From NCBI RefSeq assembly GCF_900109565.1, contig NZ_FNZZ01000005.1, positions 62,001-126,000 of the forward strand: 64,000 bases of DNA, in the 5' to 3' direction. The notes under the pieces are model-generated. The model saw only the letters and a program-made list of their open reading frames with translations. It searched no databases and was not told where the DNA came from. The stretch is from Sphingomonas palmae (GTDB lineage: Bacteria > Pseudomonadota > Alphaproteobacteria > Sphingomonadales > Sphingomonadaceae). Shown one piece after another: positions 36,748 to 45,436 of the stretch. Every line of letters starts with the position of its first letter. Position 1 is the first letter of the stretch. Made by a program: the position numbers and the translations under genes.

Positions 36748-39414
36748 TCACCCCGAATTGCGCAGCGCGGTCGCGATCGCGTTGATCGAGAGCAGAATAC
36801 CCTCACGCACGCGCGCATCGTCTTCGCCGGCACGATTGCGCTTGATCAGCTCGATCTGGAGCAGGTTGAGCGGCTCGATGTAGGGCAGGCGCAACCGGAT
36901 CGAGGCGTCCAGCGCCGGGTGCTTCTCCAGCAGCCGAGACTGGCTCGTCACCTCAAGCAACTGGTCGCGGGTCAGGTGCCAGTCGTCGCGGATGCGGCCG
37001 AACACGCGGTCGCGCAACGCATTGTCCTCGACCAGACCGGCGTAGCGCTGGGCAAGCGCCATGTCGGACTTAGCCAGCACCATCTCCATGTTGGCCAGCG
37101 TCGCGCCGAACAGTGGCCACGCCTCCGCCATTTCTTTCAGAAGCGCACGATCCTCGAACTGGCCGAGCGCCTGCCCAACGCCGTACCAGCCCGGCAGCAT
37201 GACGCGCGCCTGCGCCCAGCTGAACACCCAGGGGATCGCGCGCAGGTCCTCGATCGCGTCGGACTTCTTGCGGCTCGCCGGGCGGCTGCCGATCTTGAGC
37301 CCTGCAATTTCCGCAATCGGCGTCATCTGACGGAAGAAGGTGCGGAAACCGTCGGTCTCATACACCAGCCCGCGATAAGCGCGAAACGCCGCGTCGGAGA
37401 TGCGGTCCATCGCGGCGCCGAACGTCTCGTTCTCGCTGTTCGACAGCGGCGCGGGCTCCAAGCTGGTCAGCAGAGTGGCCGACGCCATCGCCTCGAGATT
37501 GGTCATCGCGCTCTCGCGCGTGCCGTACTTGCCCGCAATCACCTCGCCCTGCTCGGTGATGCGGATGCGGCCCTGCACGGTGCCCGGCGGCTGGGCGCGG
37601 ATCGCGGCGAACGACGATCCGCCGCCGCGTCCGACCGCACCACCGCGGCCGTGGAACAGCTGCATGCCGACGCCCGCCGCCTCAAACACGGGCTTGAGCG
37701 CAGTCGACGCCTTCGACAATTGCCACGTCGAGGTGAGATACCCGCCGTCCTTGTTGCTATCGGAATAGCCGATCATGACCTCCTGATGCCCGCGCGCGCC
37801 GGCGATGGCGGCGACCTCGGGGATCGCGAACCAGTCGGTCATCACTGCCGGCGCGGCCTCCAGGTCGCCGATCGTCTCGAACAGCGGCACTGCCATTACG
37901 TCGGCGCTGGCCGGATCGCCCGGACGGTAGAGCCCGACCTCCTTGAGCAGTAGGTGAACCTCGAGCAGGTCGCTGACCGACGTGCACATCGACACGATAT
38001 ACTGGCGGATGCACGCCGATCCGTAGGCGCGGTGCGCGTCCGCTGCGGCCTGCACGATCGCGAGCTCGCCCGCGGTCTCCTCCGAATAATCGGCGAAGCG
38101 CGAGGTGAGCGGGCGCGGGCTGGCGAGTTCGCGCCGGAGCAGCGCGACGCGCTCATCCTCACCCAAGCCTGCGTAATCGTCGCACACGCCAGCGACGCGC
38201 ATCATCTCGACCACGACGCGCTCGTGCACCGCGCTGTTCTGCCGCAGGTCGAGGGTCGCCAGGTGGAAGCCGAACACGTCGACCGCGCGGATCAGCCGCC
38301 CGATCGCGCCGCCGCTGCCGAGCAGTCCGTCACCGCCGTGCGCCAGCGGTCGCGCGATCGCGACCAGATCGGCGCGCAGCGCAGCCGGATCGCCATAAGG
38401 TTCGCCCTTGAGCGCGCCCGGCCTGGGCGCAGGCTTGCCGACCAGCTTGGCAAAGGTTGCTGCGGTGCGCGCGTAGATGCCCGACAGTGCGCGGCGGTAC
38501 GGCTCGTCGCTGCGGCTCTCGGCCACGTCGCCGCTCGCCTCGGCCAGTCGCGCAACCTCGCCGTCGACCGCGGCGTGATTGGTCGAGATCGACAGCTCCT
38601 GCCCCATCGCGTGGAGCTGCTCGAGGTAGAAGCCGAGCACCGCCTCCGACGCGCGCGCGAGCGCGGTGCGAAGCGAGTCGGCGGTGACGAACGGATTGCC
38701 GTCGCGGTCGCCGCCGATCCAGCTGCCCGGACGCAGGAACGACGGCACGCGCTGCCCGAGCGCGCGGTCCCAGCGCTGATAGAGCGCGGGGATGACCGGC
38801 AGGAACACGTCGCGCAGGTAACTGAGCGCGGTTTCGACTTCGTCGACCACGTATAGCCGTTCGCGCCTGAGCACGCGCGTCTGCCACAGCAATGCGACCT
38901 GCCGCACGATCGCCTCGTCAACCAGATCGCCCTCGGGTGTCACCTCGGCGCCACGGTCGCGCATCGCCATCAGTTGCGCGATCCGGTTGCGGTGGTCGAT
39001 CATGCTTTTGCGCCGCACTTCGGTCGGGTGCGCGGTCAGCACGGGTGCGACGAGCGCGTGGTCGAGCAGCGCGATCACCGCGTCGCGGTCGATCCCCTCG
39101 CCCGTCAGCCGTTCCAGCGCGGCCGCCATGTCGGCACCCTTCTCGGCGGCGAAACCCTGCCGATCCTCGGCAAGATTGGCGAGCATCGAGAACAGCATGA
39201 ACCCGCGCACAAAGTCGAGCGTCTCGTCGAGGTCGAGCGCGCCGAGTTCAGCGTCGGGCGACGCGTCGCCGCCGCGATGCCGCTCGACCGAGGCGGAGCG
39301 GATCGCCTCGGTCCGCTCGTACAATTTCTCACCCCCGTAGGCGCGGATAACGTCGCCCAGCACGCGGCCGAGGTAGCGTACGTCGGGGTTGTTGGTGATC
39401 GGAGGCAGGGTCAT
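36748..39414 (-). CDS. ppc: Phosphoenolpyruvate carboxylase
   Basis: Anaplerotic enzyme making oxaloacetate from phosphoenolpyruvate and bicarbonate. Protein of 888 residues, standard bacterial size. The two active-site regions are present: LTAHPTEVRRKS near residue 135 and the C-terminal VMIGYSDSNKDGGYLTS with FHGRGGAVGRGGG. The C-terminal end (ALRNSG) resembles the usual MRNTG ending that contributes to the allosteric aspartate site. ATG start, monocistronic. Confidence 0.97.
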   Translation of the reverse strand: MTLPPITNNPDVRYLGRVLGDVIRAYGGEKLYERTEAIRSASVERHRGGDASPDAELGALDLDETLDFVRGFMLFSMLANLAEDRQGFAAEKGADMAAALERLTGEGIDRDAVIALLDHALVAPVLTAHPTEVRRKSMIDHRNRIAQLMAMRDRGAEVTPEGDLVDEAIVRQVALLWQTRVLRRERLYVVDEVETALSYLRDVFLPVIPALYQRWDRALGQRVPSFLRPGSWIGGDRDGNPFVTADSLRTALARASEAVLGFYLEQLHAMGQELSISTNHAAVDGEVARLAEASGDVAESRSDEPYRRALSGIYARTAATFAKLVGKPAPRPGALKGEPYGDPAALRADLVAIARPLAHGGDGLLGSGGAIGRLIRAVDVFGFHLATLDLRQNSAVHERVVVEMMRVAGVCDDYAGLGEDERVALLRRELASPRPLTSRFADYSEETAGELAIVQAAADAHRAYGSACIRQYIVSMCTSVSDLLEVHLLLKEVGLYRPGDPASADVMAVPLFETIGDLEAAPAVMTDWFAIPEVAAIAGARGHQEVMIGYSDSNKDGGYLTSTWQLSKASTALKPVFEAAGVGMQLFHGRGGAVGRGGGSSFAAIRAQPPGTVQGRIRITEQGEVIAGKYGTRESAMTNLEAMASATLLTSLEPAPLSNSENETFGAAMDRISDAAFRAYRGLVYETDGFRTFFRQMTPIAEIAGLKIGSRPASRKKSDAIEDLRAIPWVFSWAQARVMLPGWYGVGQALGQFEDRALLKEMAEAWPLFGATLANMEMVLAKSDMALAQRYAGLVEDNALRDRVFGRIRDDWHLTRDQLLEVTSQSRLLEKHPALDASIRLRLPYIEPLNLLQIELIKRNRAGEDDARVREGILLSINAIATALRNSG

Positions 39415-39483
39415 GCCGCCATGCTGCGTCGCACCACCGACGCGGTCAACCGGTGTTCGACCTAGCAGGCGCGAACCCCGGCT

Positions 39484-39918
39484 TTAGCGCGCCGCGGCCG
39501 TGCTATTGTTCGCGGGCTCGTCATCGGGCGTGGGCAGGTCGGCGTCGTGCAGCTCGCGCGCGCGCTCGCGCTCGTCGCTGGTGACGGTGCCGTCGTGGTT
39601 CAGGTCCTGCCGGTCGAACCAGGCGAGCATCCCGCGGCTCCACTCATCCGTGCTGATGACACCATCCTTGTTCGTGTCGAACTGCATCGCGAAGTCGCGG
39701 CGACGCGGCGAAATTTCGCTCGGTTCCAGCTTGTCGTCATTGTTGGCGTCGAGCCGGCGGAAGCGTCGCTCGATCACGCCGCCGAAGTCGAGCCGCGACA
39801 TGACGAAGGGCGGCGTGTAGTTCGCGAGTTCGGCGTTCTGCATCGCCTTCTCGTCCGCCGACTTGCCCGAACAGGCCACCAGCGCGAGCGCGCACCCGCC
39901 AACCAGCAACAACCGCAT
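39484..39918 (-). CDS. EF-hand calcium-binding lipoprotein
   Basis: Protein of 144 residues. Lipobox LVAC (Cys about 16) suggests a lipid-anchored periplasmic protein. Three EF-hand loops are recognisable: DANNDDKLEPSE, DTNKDGVISTDE and DLNHDGTVTSDE, each with the expected Asp/Asn positions and final Glu. The start at MRLLLVGG has AAAGGGG upstream; the longer frame overlaps the HNH gene region and is rejected. Such small EF-hand lipoproteins are common in sphingomonads; the role is unknown. Confidence 0.85.
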   Translation of the reverse strand: MRLLLVGGCALALVACSGKSADEKAMQNAELANYTPPFVMSRLDFGGVIERRFRRLDANNDDKLEPSEISPRRRDFAMQFDTNKDGVISTDEWSRGMLAWFDRQDLNHDGTVTSDERERARELHDADLPTPDDEPANNSTAAAR

Positions 39919-39961
39919 CACGTCCCCTTTTGATCGACCTCGAAAGCCCGGCCAGAAAGCA

Positions 39962-40528
39962 TCAGGCCTCGAGCTCAACGTCCCAGTACAGCCAATCGCG
40001 CCACGTCGCGTGCAGATAATTGGGGGGAAAGCGCCGGCCATGCTCCTGCAACTGCCAGCTGGTCGGGCGGATCGGCTCCAGGAACAGCGGCATGTGCGCC
40101 TGCTTGGGCGTGCGCCCGCCCTTCTTCAGGTTGCAGGGCGAGCAGGCGGTGACGACATTCTCCCACGTCGTGCGACCGCCTTGCGCGCGCGGGATCACGT
40201 GATCGAACGTCAGGTCACGTCCGTGACCGCAATATTGACACTTGAACTTGTCGCGCAGGAACAGGTTGAAACGCGTGAAGGCGGGGAATTGCGATGGCCG
40301 GACGAACTGCTTCAATGCGATGACCGAGGGCAGCTTAATCGTGTGGTTGGGGCTGTGCACCTCGCGCTCGTAGTGCGCGACGATGTCGACGCGGTCGAGG
40401 AACACCGCCTTGATCGCGGTCTGCCACGGCCAGATGCTCAAGGGGTAATAGGACAGCGGCGTATAATCGGCGTTCAGCACCAGCGTCGGGCAGGAGTCCG
40501 GATGGCGCATCAGATCGGGATGGAACAC
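39962..40528 (-). CDS. HNH endonuclease domain protein
   Basis: Protein of 188 residues. The HNH core is FKCQYCGHG...DHVIPRAQGG...NVVTACSPCNLKKGGRTP, with two CxxC-type zinc pairs and the catalytic His in the DHVIP segment. The N-terminal VLNADYTPLSYYPLSIWPWQ is typical of a widespread chromosomal HNH family found in many Proteobacteria, usually not part of a restriction system. The GTG at 40528 has AGGGGG about 7 nt upstream; the ATG at 40510 is the alternative. Confidence 0.9.
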   Translation of the reverse strand: MFHPDLMRHPDSCPTLVLNADYTPLSYYPLSIWPWQTAIKAVFLDRVDIVAHYEREVHSPNHTIKLPSVIALKQFVRPSQFPAFTRFNLFLRDKFKCQYCGHGRDLTFDHVIPRAQGGRTTWENVVTACSPCNLKKGGRTPKQAHMPLFLEPIRPTSWQLQEHGRRFPPNYLHATWRDWLYWDVELEA

Positions 40529-40712
40529 GTCAGATCCCCCTAGTCATCGCTCGTGCCCGCCTTGGCGAGCGGGGATGACGGCATGATGACAGAGGCGCTT
40601 TCACGCGGTCAACCCCGGCGGTTTCACGCCCGTTCGACGCTGCCGGGTTGGCGCGACACGGCTTGCTCTGGCACATGGTTCCTCATCAACCCGCAGCATC
40701 CGGTGAATATCC

Positions 40713-42512
40713 ATGTCGACCCACTCTACCCGCCTCCGCGCTCTGCGCGACGAACTCGCCCATCAAAGCCTCACCGGTTTCGTCGTGCCGCTGACCGACG
40801 AATATATGAGCGAATATGTCGGCGCATACGCGCAGCGGCTCGGCTGGCTGACGGGGTTCGGTGGGTCGGCGGGCACCGCGGCCGTGCTGCCGGACAAAGC
40901 GGCGATCTTCACCGACGGGCGCTACACGATCCAGGTGCGCGAGCAGGTATCGGGCGACGACTGGCAATATGTCGCAGTGCCGGAGAACAATGTCGCCGAT
41001 TGGTTTGCCGCAAACGTCGGCGAAGGTGCGCGCGTCGGCTACGATCCGTGGCTCCACACCCGCGCCTGGGTCGAGCAGACCCGCGCGGCGCTGTCCGCCA
41101 AGAGCGCGACGCTCGTCGCGGTTGAATCCAATCCGATCGATGCGGTGTGGGACGATCGCCCGGCGCCTTCGCTCGCGCCGCTGAGCGTCCACACCGATGA
41201 CCATGCTGGAGAGAGCTCGGCCGCGAAGCGCGCGCGCGTTGCCGACTGGCTCGGAGAGGTCGGTGCCGACGCGGTGGTGATCCCCGCGCTCGATTCGACC
41301 GCCTGGCTGCTCAATGTGAGGGGCGAGGACGTGTCGCGTACGCCCGTCGCGCTCGCCTACACGATTGTCGGCGCGGACGGCACCGCGGATCTGTTCGTCG
41401 CGCCTGAGAAGATGACCGACGCGGTTCACCAGCATCTGGGTAATGCCGTGCGCGTCCACGATCGTACCGATTTCGCGCCCGCGCTCGGGCGTTTCGCCGG
41501 CAAGCGCGTCGCGATCGATCCCGCACTCGCAGTGTCGGCGATCTTCGACGCGGTCGAGGCGGGCGGCGGCACTGCGGTGCCGCTCCGCGATCCGACGATC
41601 ATCCCGAAAGCGACCAAGAACGCGGCCGAAATCGCCGGCCACCGTGCCGCTAGCCTGCGCGACGGCGCCGCGCTGACGCGCTTTCTGCGCTGGATCGCAG
41701 CCGAGGCACCGGGGGGTGAGCAGACCGAATTGTCCGCCGCCGCACGGTTGCAGCAGTTCCGCGAGGAAGGCGGCCAGCTGCGCGATCTGTCGTTCGACGC
41801 CATCTCGGCGACCGGCCCGCACGGGGCAATTCCGCATTATCACGTGACGGAGGAGTCGAACCTCCGCATTGAGCCGGGGCAGCTCTACCTGATTGATTCA
41901 GGTGGCCAGTATGTCGACGGCACCACCGACGTGACCCGCGTTGTTCCCGTGGGCGCGCCGACCGCGGAGATGCGCGATCGCTACACCCGGGTGTTGAAAG
42001 GTCATATCGCGCTCGCCACCGCGACCTTCCCGCCGGGCACCAGCGGCCAGCAGCTCGACGCGCTCGCGCGCCTGCCGCTCTGGGCGGCGGGGCTGGATTT
42101 CGCACACGGCACCGGGCACGGCGTCGGCAGTTTCCTGGCGGTGCACGAGGGTCCGGCGCGGATCGCCAAGCCCAGCTATCCCGGCGGCGGTCCGCAGGAG
42201 CCGCTACGCGCCGGCATGATCCTCTCGAACGAACCCGGTTATTACAAGGCGGGCGAGTACGGCATTCGCATCGAGAATCTGCTGCTGGTGGTCGAGCGCG
42301 ACCTGCCCGGTGGCGAGGCGACGATGCTCGCGTTCGAGACGCTGACGCTGGCGCCGATCGAGCGCGACCTGATCGATGCGGCGCTATTGTCGATCGAGGA
42401 ACGTGCCTGGCTCGACGCCTATCACGCGCGAGTGGCTGACACGCTTGGGCCCATTCTACCGGCGGAGGATCGGGCGTGGCTGGTGGAGAAATGCGCCCCG
42501 ATCGCCGCGTAA
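40713..42512 (+). CDS. M24 family Xaa-Pro aminopeptidase
   Basis: Metallopeptidase of 599 residues releasing N-terminal residues before proline. Two creatinase-like N-terminal domains (1 to about 300) precede the pita-bread catalytic domain. Metal ligands are visible in IDSGGQYVDGTTDVTR (two Asp), GTGHGVG (His), SNEPGYY (Glu) and RIENLL (Glu). The three-domain length matches the AMPP/XPNPEP1-like branch rather than short PepQ. Monocistronic. Together with the two M1 enzymes and the M28 enzyme it suggests strong use of peptides. Confidence 0.93.
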   Translation: MSTHSTRLRALRDELAHQSLTGFVVPLTDEYMSEYVGAYAQRLGWLTGFGGSAGTAAVLPDKAAIFTDGRYTIQVREQVSGDDWQYVAVPENNVADWFAANVGEGARVGYDPWLHTRAWVEQTRAALSAKSATLVAVESNPIDAVWDDRPAPSLAPLSVHTDDHAGESSAAKRARVADWLGEVGADAVVIPALDSTAWLLNVRGEDVSRTPVALAYTIVGADGTADLFVAPEKMTDAVHQHLGNAVRVHDRTDFAPALGRFAGKRVAIDPALAVSAIFDAVEAGGGTAVPLRDPTIIPKATKNAAEIAGHRAASLRDGAALTRFLRWIAAEAPGGEQTELSAAARLQQFREEGGQLRDLSFDAISATGPHGAIPHYHVTEESNLRIEPGQLYLIDSGGQYVDGTTDVTRVVPVGAPTAEMRDRYTRVLKGHIALATATFPPGTSGQQLDALARLPLWAAGLDFAHGTGHGVGSFLAVHEGPARIAKPSYPGGGPQEPLRAGMILSNEPGYYKAGEYGIRIENLLLVVERDLPGGEATMLAFETLTLAPIERDLIDAALLSIEERAWLDAYHARVADTLGPILPAEDRAWLVEKCAPIAA

Positions 42513-42528
42513 GCTGTCCGCGCTGCCG

Positions 42529-42672
42529 CTATTCGGGCGTGTGGCGCGGCTCGGTTGGGATGGCAGACGCGTCCGCCTCCTCACGTCCGGCGCGCGCCTG
42601 CGCCTTGCGGCGACGCAGGTTGGCGCGCAGCTGTTCCGCCAGTCGGGCGGCGCGATCGTCGGGTTTCGTCAT
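42529..42672 (-). CDS. Small basic protein upstream of tRNA-Thr (opposite strand)
   Basis: Candidate protein of 47 residues. It begins MTKPDDRAARLAEQLRANL, then a basic stretch (RRRKAQARAGRE) and a polar tail. The sequence resembles short conserved proteins I associate with sphingomonad genomes, though no function is known. No strong ribosome-binding site is visible, so the call is tentative. Confidence 0.4.
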   Translation of the reverse strand: MTKPDDRAARLAEQLRANLRRRKAQARAGREEADASAIPTEPRHTPE

Positions 42673-42717
42673 GAAGCAGGCCGGGTCATGCAATCGCGCT
42701 AAAGCGCCGATCACGCC

Positions 42718-42746
42718 TTGACAATCGCGCGCCGAACCGCTCTTAG
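42718..42746 (+). promoter_or_regulatory. Putative sigma-70 promoter of tRNA-Thr
   Basis: A perfect TTGACA box (42718-42723) is followed after 17 nt by TCTTAG (42741-42746). The tRNA begins 30 nt further on. Spacing and position fit a housekeeping promoter for the tRNA gene, although the -10 box is a weak match. Confidence 0.5.
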
Positions 42747-42776
42747 GCGCCCTCCCGTCGCCGACTTGGCGCGAGT

Positions 42777-42851
<75 letters not shown>

Positions 42852-43013
42852 TTTTTCAATGACTTAGCTGCCCCTGATGGGGCTGCGTTGAGCCCGGACA
42901 GCACCGGGGCATCACGTCTCATCCACCAAGGTGCGACCCGCCGCACGGCCAGCGGAGCGGTAAGCGGGACGAATGGCGCTCATCATCCGTGTAGCCGCCC
43001 AGGAGAGAGGACG

Positions 43014-43511
43014 ATGGTGAAGCGAGTCGAGATCGAACTGCTCGGAGAGGATTGGCCAGGAACGCTGGATGAGCGTGGGTCCAGCGTGCTCAACGAGGCC
43101 GTCGAGAAAGATGCGGACGAGCTACGCATCTTCGTTTGGTCGGAAGAGCCCTCCCTGTCCCGCGCCGGCATCTTCCTGAACGAGGCGGTAGGCAACCGCA
43201 CCGTGAAGCTCACCGGTCAGTACAGCTTCCGCTACGATCCGCCCAGGTCAGCCAGCACGGGTGCTGGACAGGTTCCGCGAGGCGATCTTCATCTATACAG
43301 CGGGGACGTGGAGATCGCGGCCTGGGATACGACGGGTAAAGCCCGCCATGGGTTCCCTTCAGGGCACAAGCTGCCGAAGAAGGCTTACGATGCGATCGTC
43401 TCGAAGTACCCCGACCTGCATGGCCTGAAGGGGCGCCTGTTGGAAGACTGTGCCCGCGCGATCGCATCGGGTCGGCAATCCGTGTCGGTCAATATCAACG
43501 AAGCCGGTTGA
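43014..43511 (+). CDS. Hypothetical protein at the left edge of the defence block
   Basis: Protein of 165 residues with AGGAGAGAGG upstream of the ATG. The sequence is soluble and mixed alpha/beta, with a charged N-terminal half (DADELRIFVWSEEPSLSRAG, KLTGQYSFRYD) and a His/Lys-containing C-terminal half (FPSGHKLPKKAYDAIVSKYPDL). No motif or family is recognised, and there is no signal or membrane segment. It is convergent with the CD-NTase gene across a hairpin. It may be a passenger gene or an unrecognised component of the adjacent system. Confidence 0.65.
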   Translation: MVKRVEIELLGEDWPGTLDERGSSVLNEAVEKDADELRIFVWSEEPSLSRAGIFLNEAVGNRTVKLTGQYSFRYDPPRSASTGAGQVPRGDLHLYSGDVEIAAWDTTGKARHGFPSGHKLPKKAYDAIVSKYPDLHGLKGRLLEDCARAIASGRQSVSVNINEAG

Positions 43512-43553
43512 GGCGTCCGCGGACCGCAACCGTCCTTCAGGGCATCGGCCAGT

Positions 43554-43582
43554 CGCCGGGTGACTGTACGAACCACCCGGCG
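43554..43582. terminator. Bidirectional hairpin terminator between the hypothetical gene and the CD-NTase gene
   Basis: Perfect 9 bp inverted repeat CGCCGGGTG (43554-43562) and CACCCGGCG (43574-43582) with an 11 nt loop, placed between two convergent stop codons (43511 and 43589). Confidence 0.5.
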
Positions 43583-43588
43583 CTGTGA

Positions 43589-44689
43589 TCAGCCCGGGAT
43601 CGTCACGTCTTCGAGCAGCGCGCGCCGGTCGGCCGCAAAGCCGCCGCGTTCCGACTTGAGGATGGGCATCCATTCCGCCGCCACCGCTTCGCGCAGCGCC
43701 GACACCTCGCCTGCGAGCACCGTCAGCGCCTTGAACTTCTCGCCCTCGTCCAGCACCCGCCGGATGCCGTCCGGCGTCATCAGCCTGCCCGCCTCGGCGG
43801 GGTTCGTGACCAGCCACTCCAACCACTGGTCGGTGCCGAGCAGCACGGAGAGCTCGCGACCCGCGTGGTACCGGATCAGCCGCGCATCGCAGTTCCACAT
43901 CAGCCCCGCCATGTCGTAGCTGGACAGCCCGATGGTGCGGCTGCTGTCCGCCTTGAGGTTCTTCAGCAGGCGGATCGACATCTTCAAGCCTCCGAGCGCG
44001 GGGAGATCCCCGACGTTCAGCCTGTCGATGTGGAGGAACGGCAGGTTCATGGTGGTGGTCGGAACGGATCTGTCGAGGATGCACACGCCCCGGTCGCGCT
44101 CCAGCAGGGACGCCTGATACGTCACGTTGTCCGACCAGTGTGCCGGGACGACGTCCACGTCGCGGGTGAGGGATCCCTCGCTCATGCGGATCGACTTCGG
44201 CTTGGTGGTGTCGATCGTCGCCGCCCAGTATCGCCGCTTCAGGATGTCCTCGCACTCACAGCGCAGGTCGTCGATCTCCTGAACGATGGATCCGTTCCAC
44301 GGGAGATACAGGCCGGCCCGGGCGCGCACGCCCCCCGGATCGTAGGTGTGCACGCCACCGAGGACGAGCAGATCCACGTCGCTTGCGCCGCGTATGTGCG
44401 TGTTGGCGGGAACGGAGCCCTGCTGGCGGAACTCCGCGTAGCGATCCGCGGCGGTCAGGCTCGAGCGAAGAGCGGCGATCACCCGCTCCGCCTCCTCGTT
44501 GCTCTTGGCGGTATAGTCGGGATCCACCTCCTGCATGGCACCGAGCGTGTACCTGGTGGCCTCCGAACTGGCGCGCTTCTGATAGCGCTCCACCACGGGG
44601 AGCGCCTGGGCAAGCGCGATGCCGGCGCGATCCGCGCCGAGGCGGCGGTTACGCAGGCGCGAGAGGCTCGATGCGTAGTCGATGCTCAT
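43589..44689 (-). CDS. CD-NTase (cGAS/DncV-like nucleotidyltransferase), CBASS
   Basis: Predicted cyclic oligonucleotide synthase of an anti-phage CBASS system, 366 residues. The nucleotidyltransferase core has G91-S92 in QQGSVPANT, the metal-binding pair D104 and D106 in GASDVDLLVL, and a third acidic position in TRDVDVVPAHW (D177/D179). The C-terminal half is helical, as in SMODS-type enzymes. It starts 1 nt after the stop of the Cap15-like gene, with AGGAAG as ribosome-binding site. By analogy it makes a second messenger on infection that activates the adjacent membrane effector. The product nucleotide cannot be deduced. Confidence 0.85.
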   Translation of the reverse strand: MSIDYASSLSRLRNRRLGADRAGIALAQALPVVERYQKRASSEATRYTLGAMQEVDPDYTAKSNEEAERVIAALRSSLTAADRYAEFRQQGSVPANTHIRGASDVDLLVLGGVHTYDPGGVRARAGLYLPWNGSIVQEIDDLRCECEDILKRRYWAATIDTTKPKSIRMSEGSLTRDVDVVPAHWSDNVTYQASLLERDRGVCILDRSVPTTTMNLPFLHIDRLNVGDLPALGGLKMSIRLLKNLKADSSRTIGLSSYDMAGLMWNCDARLIRYHAGRELSVLLGTDQWLEWLVTNPAEAGRLMTPDGIRRVLDEGEKFKALTVLAGEVSALREAVAAEWMPILKSERGGFAADRRALLEDVTIPG

Positions 44690-44690
44690 G

Positions 44691-45317
44691 TCACTTCCTC
44701 CTGGCGAGAGTCATGCGGCCGAAGGTCGTGCGGCCCTTGCTGTTGAAGTATTCGCCGTCGGCCAAGGTCAGGCCCTCGTCGAAGGTGAGTTCGGCGTAGC
44801 CGACGTGAGGCGTGATCGCCTCACCGATCCGGGGCTCGTTCCGGTAGCTGTACATCAGCACGCAGCCGGCGCCCGGCTGCCGGAGAAGGGACGCGGCCTT
44901 GCTGGACGAGCAGGACTGTTCCGTTTTCAGCTGGACCCAGATCTTCTCCCAGGTCTGCACGACGCGAAGCTCGCCCCTCCAGTCGGACGGTGCACCCTCG
45001 ACGGGGTTCATCGTCCTGCCGGTCACCTCCCACACGCCGTTCAGGTCAGGGATGCGGAGCAGCGCCTTCACCAAGGGCCAGCGCCAGACGAGCTTGTCGA
45101 ATGCGAGGTGCACCAGGGTGAAGACGACGCCGGCGGCCACCGGCGCCACCACCCACTGGGGCGTGCCCACCTTGGCATGCAGCTGGTCGAACCAGCCGGT
45201 GATGATCGGCGCCACCATGGTGACGATCGCGGCGATGGCGCCGGCGGCGGTGCCAAGCCAACGGCCGATCACGGCGCGGGGATGGTCGATGACCGAGTAT
45301 TCGTGGTCGATTGCCAT
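44691..45317 (-). CDS. Cap15-type CBASS effector (two TM helices plus beta-barrel)
   Basis: Protein of 208 residues. Two hydrophobic helices lie at about 18-42 and 55-74. The C-terminal domain (about 90-208) starts DLNGVWEVTGRT and contains QTWEKIWVQLKTEQS, LMYSYRNEP, HVGYAELTF and ADGEYFNSKGRTTFG. This is the pattern of the S-2TM-beta domain of Cap15, whose beta-barrel binds cyclic dinucleotides and whose oligomers disrupt the inner membrane. Coupled to the CD-NTase, it completes a minimal two-gene CBASS operon. GGGAG precedes the ATG at 45317. Confidence 0.82.
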   Translation of the reverse strand: MAIDHEYSVIDHPRAVIGRWLGTAAGAIAAIVTMVAPIITGWFDQLHAKVGTPQWVVAPVAAGVVFTLVHLAFDKLVWRWPLVKALLRIPDLNGVWEVTGRTMNPVEGAPSDWRGELRVVQTWEKIWVQLKTEQSCSSSKAASLLRQPGAGCVLMYSYRNEPRIGEAITPHVGYAELTFDEGLTLADGEYFNSKGRTTFGRMTLARRK

Positions 45318-45332
45318 TGCGGCTCTCCCATG

Positions 45333-45356
45333 GCCGCCGGGTACGTTCCCGGCGGC
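45333..45356. repeat. Inverted repeat upstream of the Cap15-like gene
   Basis: Perfect 9 bp arms GCCGCCGGG (45333-45341) and CCCGGCGGC (45348-45356) with a 6 nt loop, starting 16 nt before the Cap15 ATG on its strand. It could be a leader hairpin that limits translation or an operator. Confidence 0.45.
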
Positions 45357-45410
45357 GGAGTTCGGGTGAGGCGCGACAGCGCGCATGGTCCTGGCCAGAA
45401 TGCGGCGGGA

Positions 45411-45430
45411 CCGCGCGCGTCGCCGCGCGG
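45411..45430 (-). terminator. Hairpin after the sigma-factor gene
   Basis: Inverted repeat CCGCGCG (45411-45417) and CGCGCGG (45424-45430) with a 6 nt loop, 6 bp downstream of the sigma-factor stop. No T-run follows; termination is plausible but unproven. Confidence 0.4.
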
Positions 45431-45436
45431 GGCGGT

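Noticed and set aside
39962..40528. HNH nuclease as a restriction or mobile-element gene
   Set aside because: It belongs to a widespread chromosomal HNH family and stands alone among core genes.
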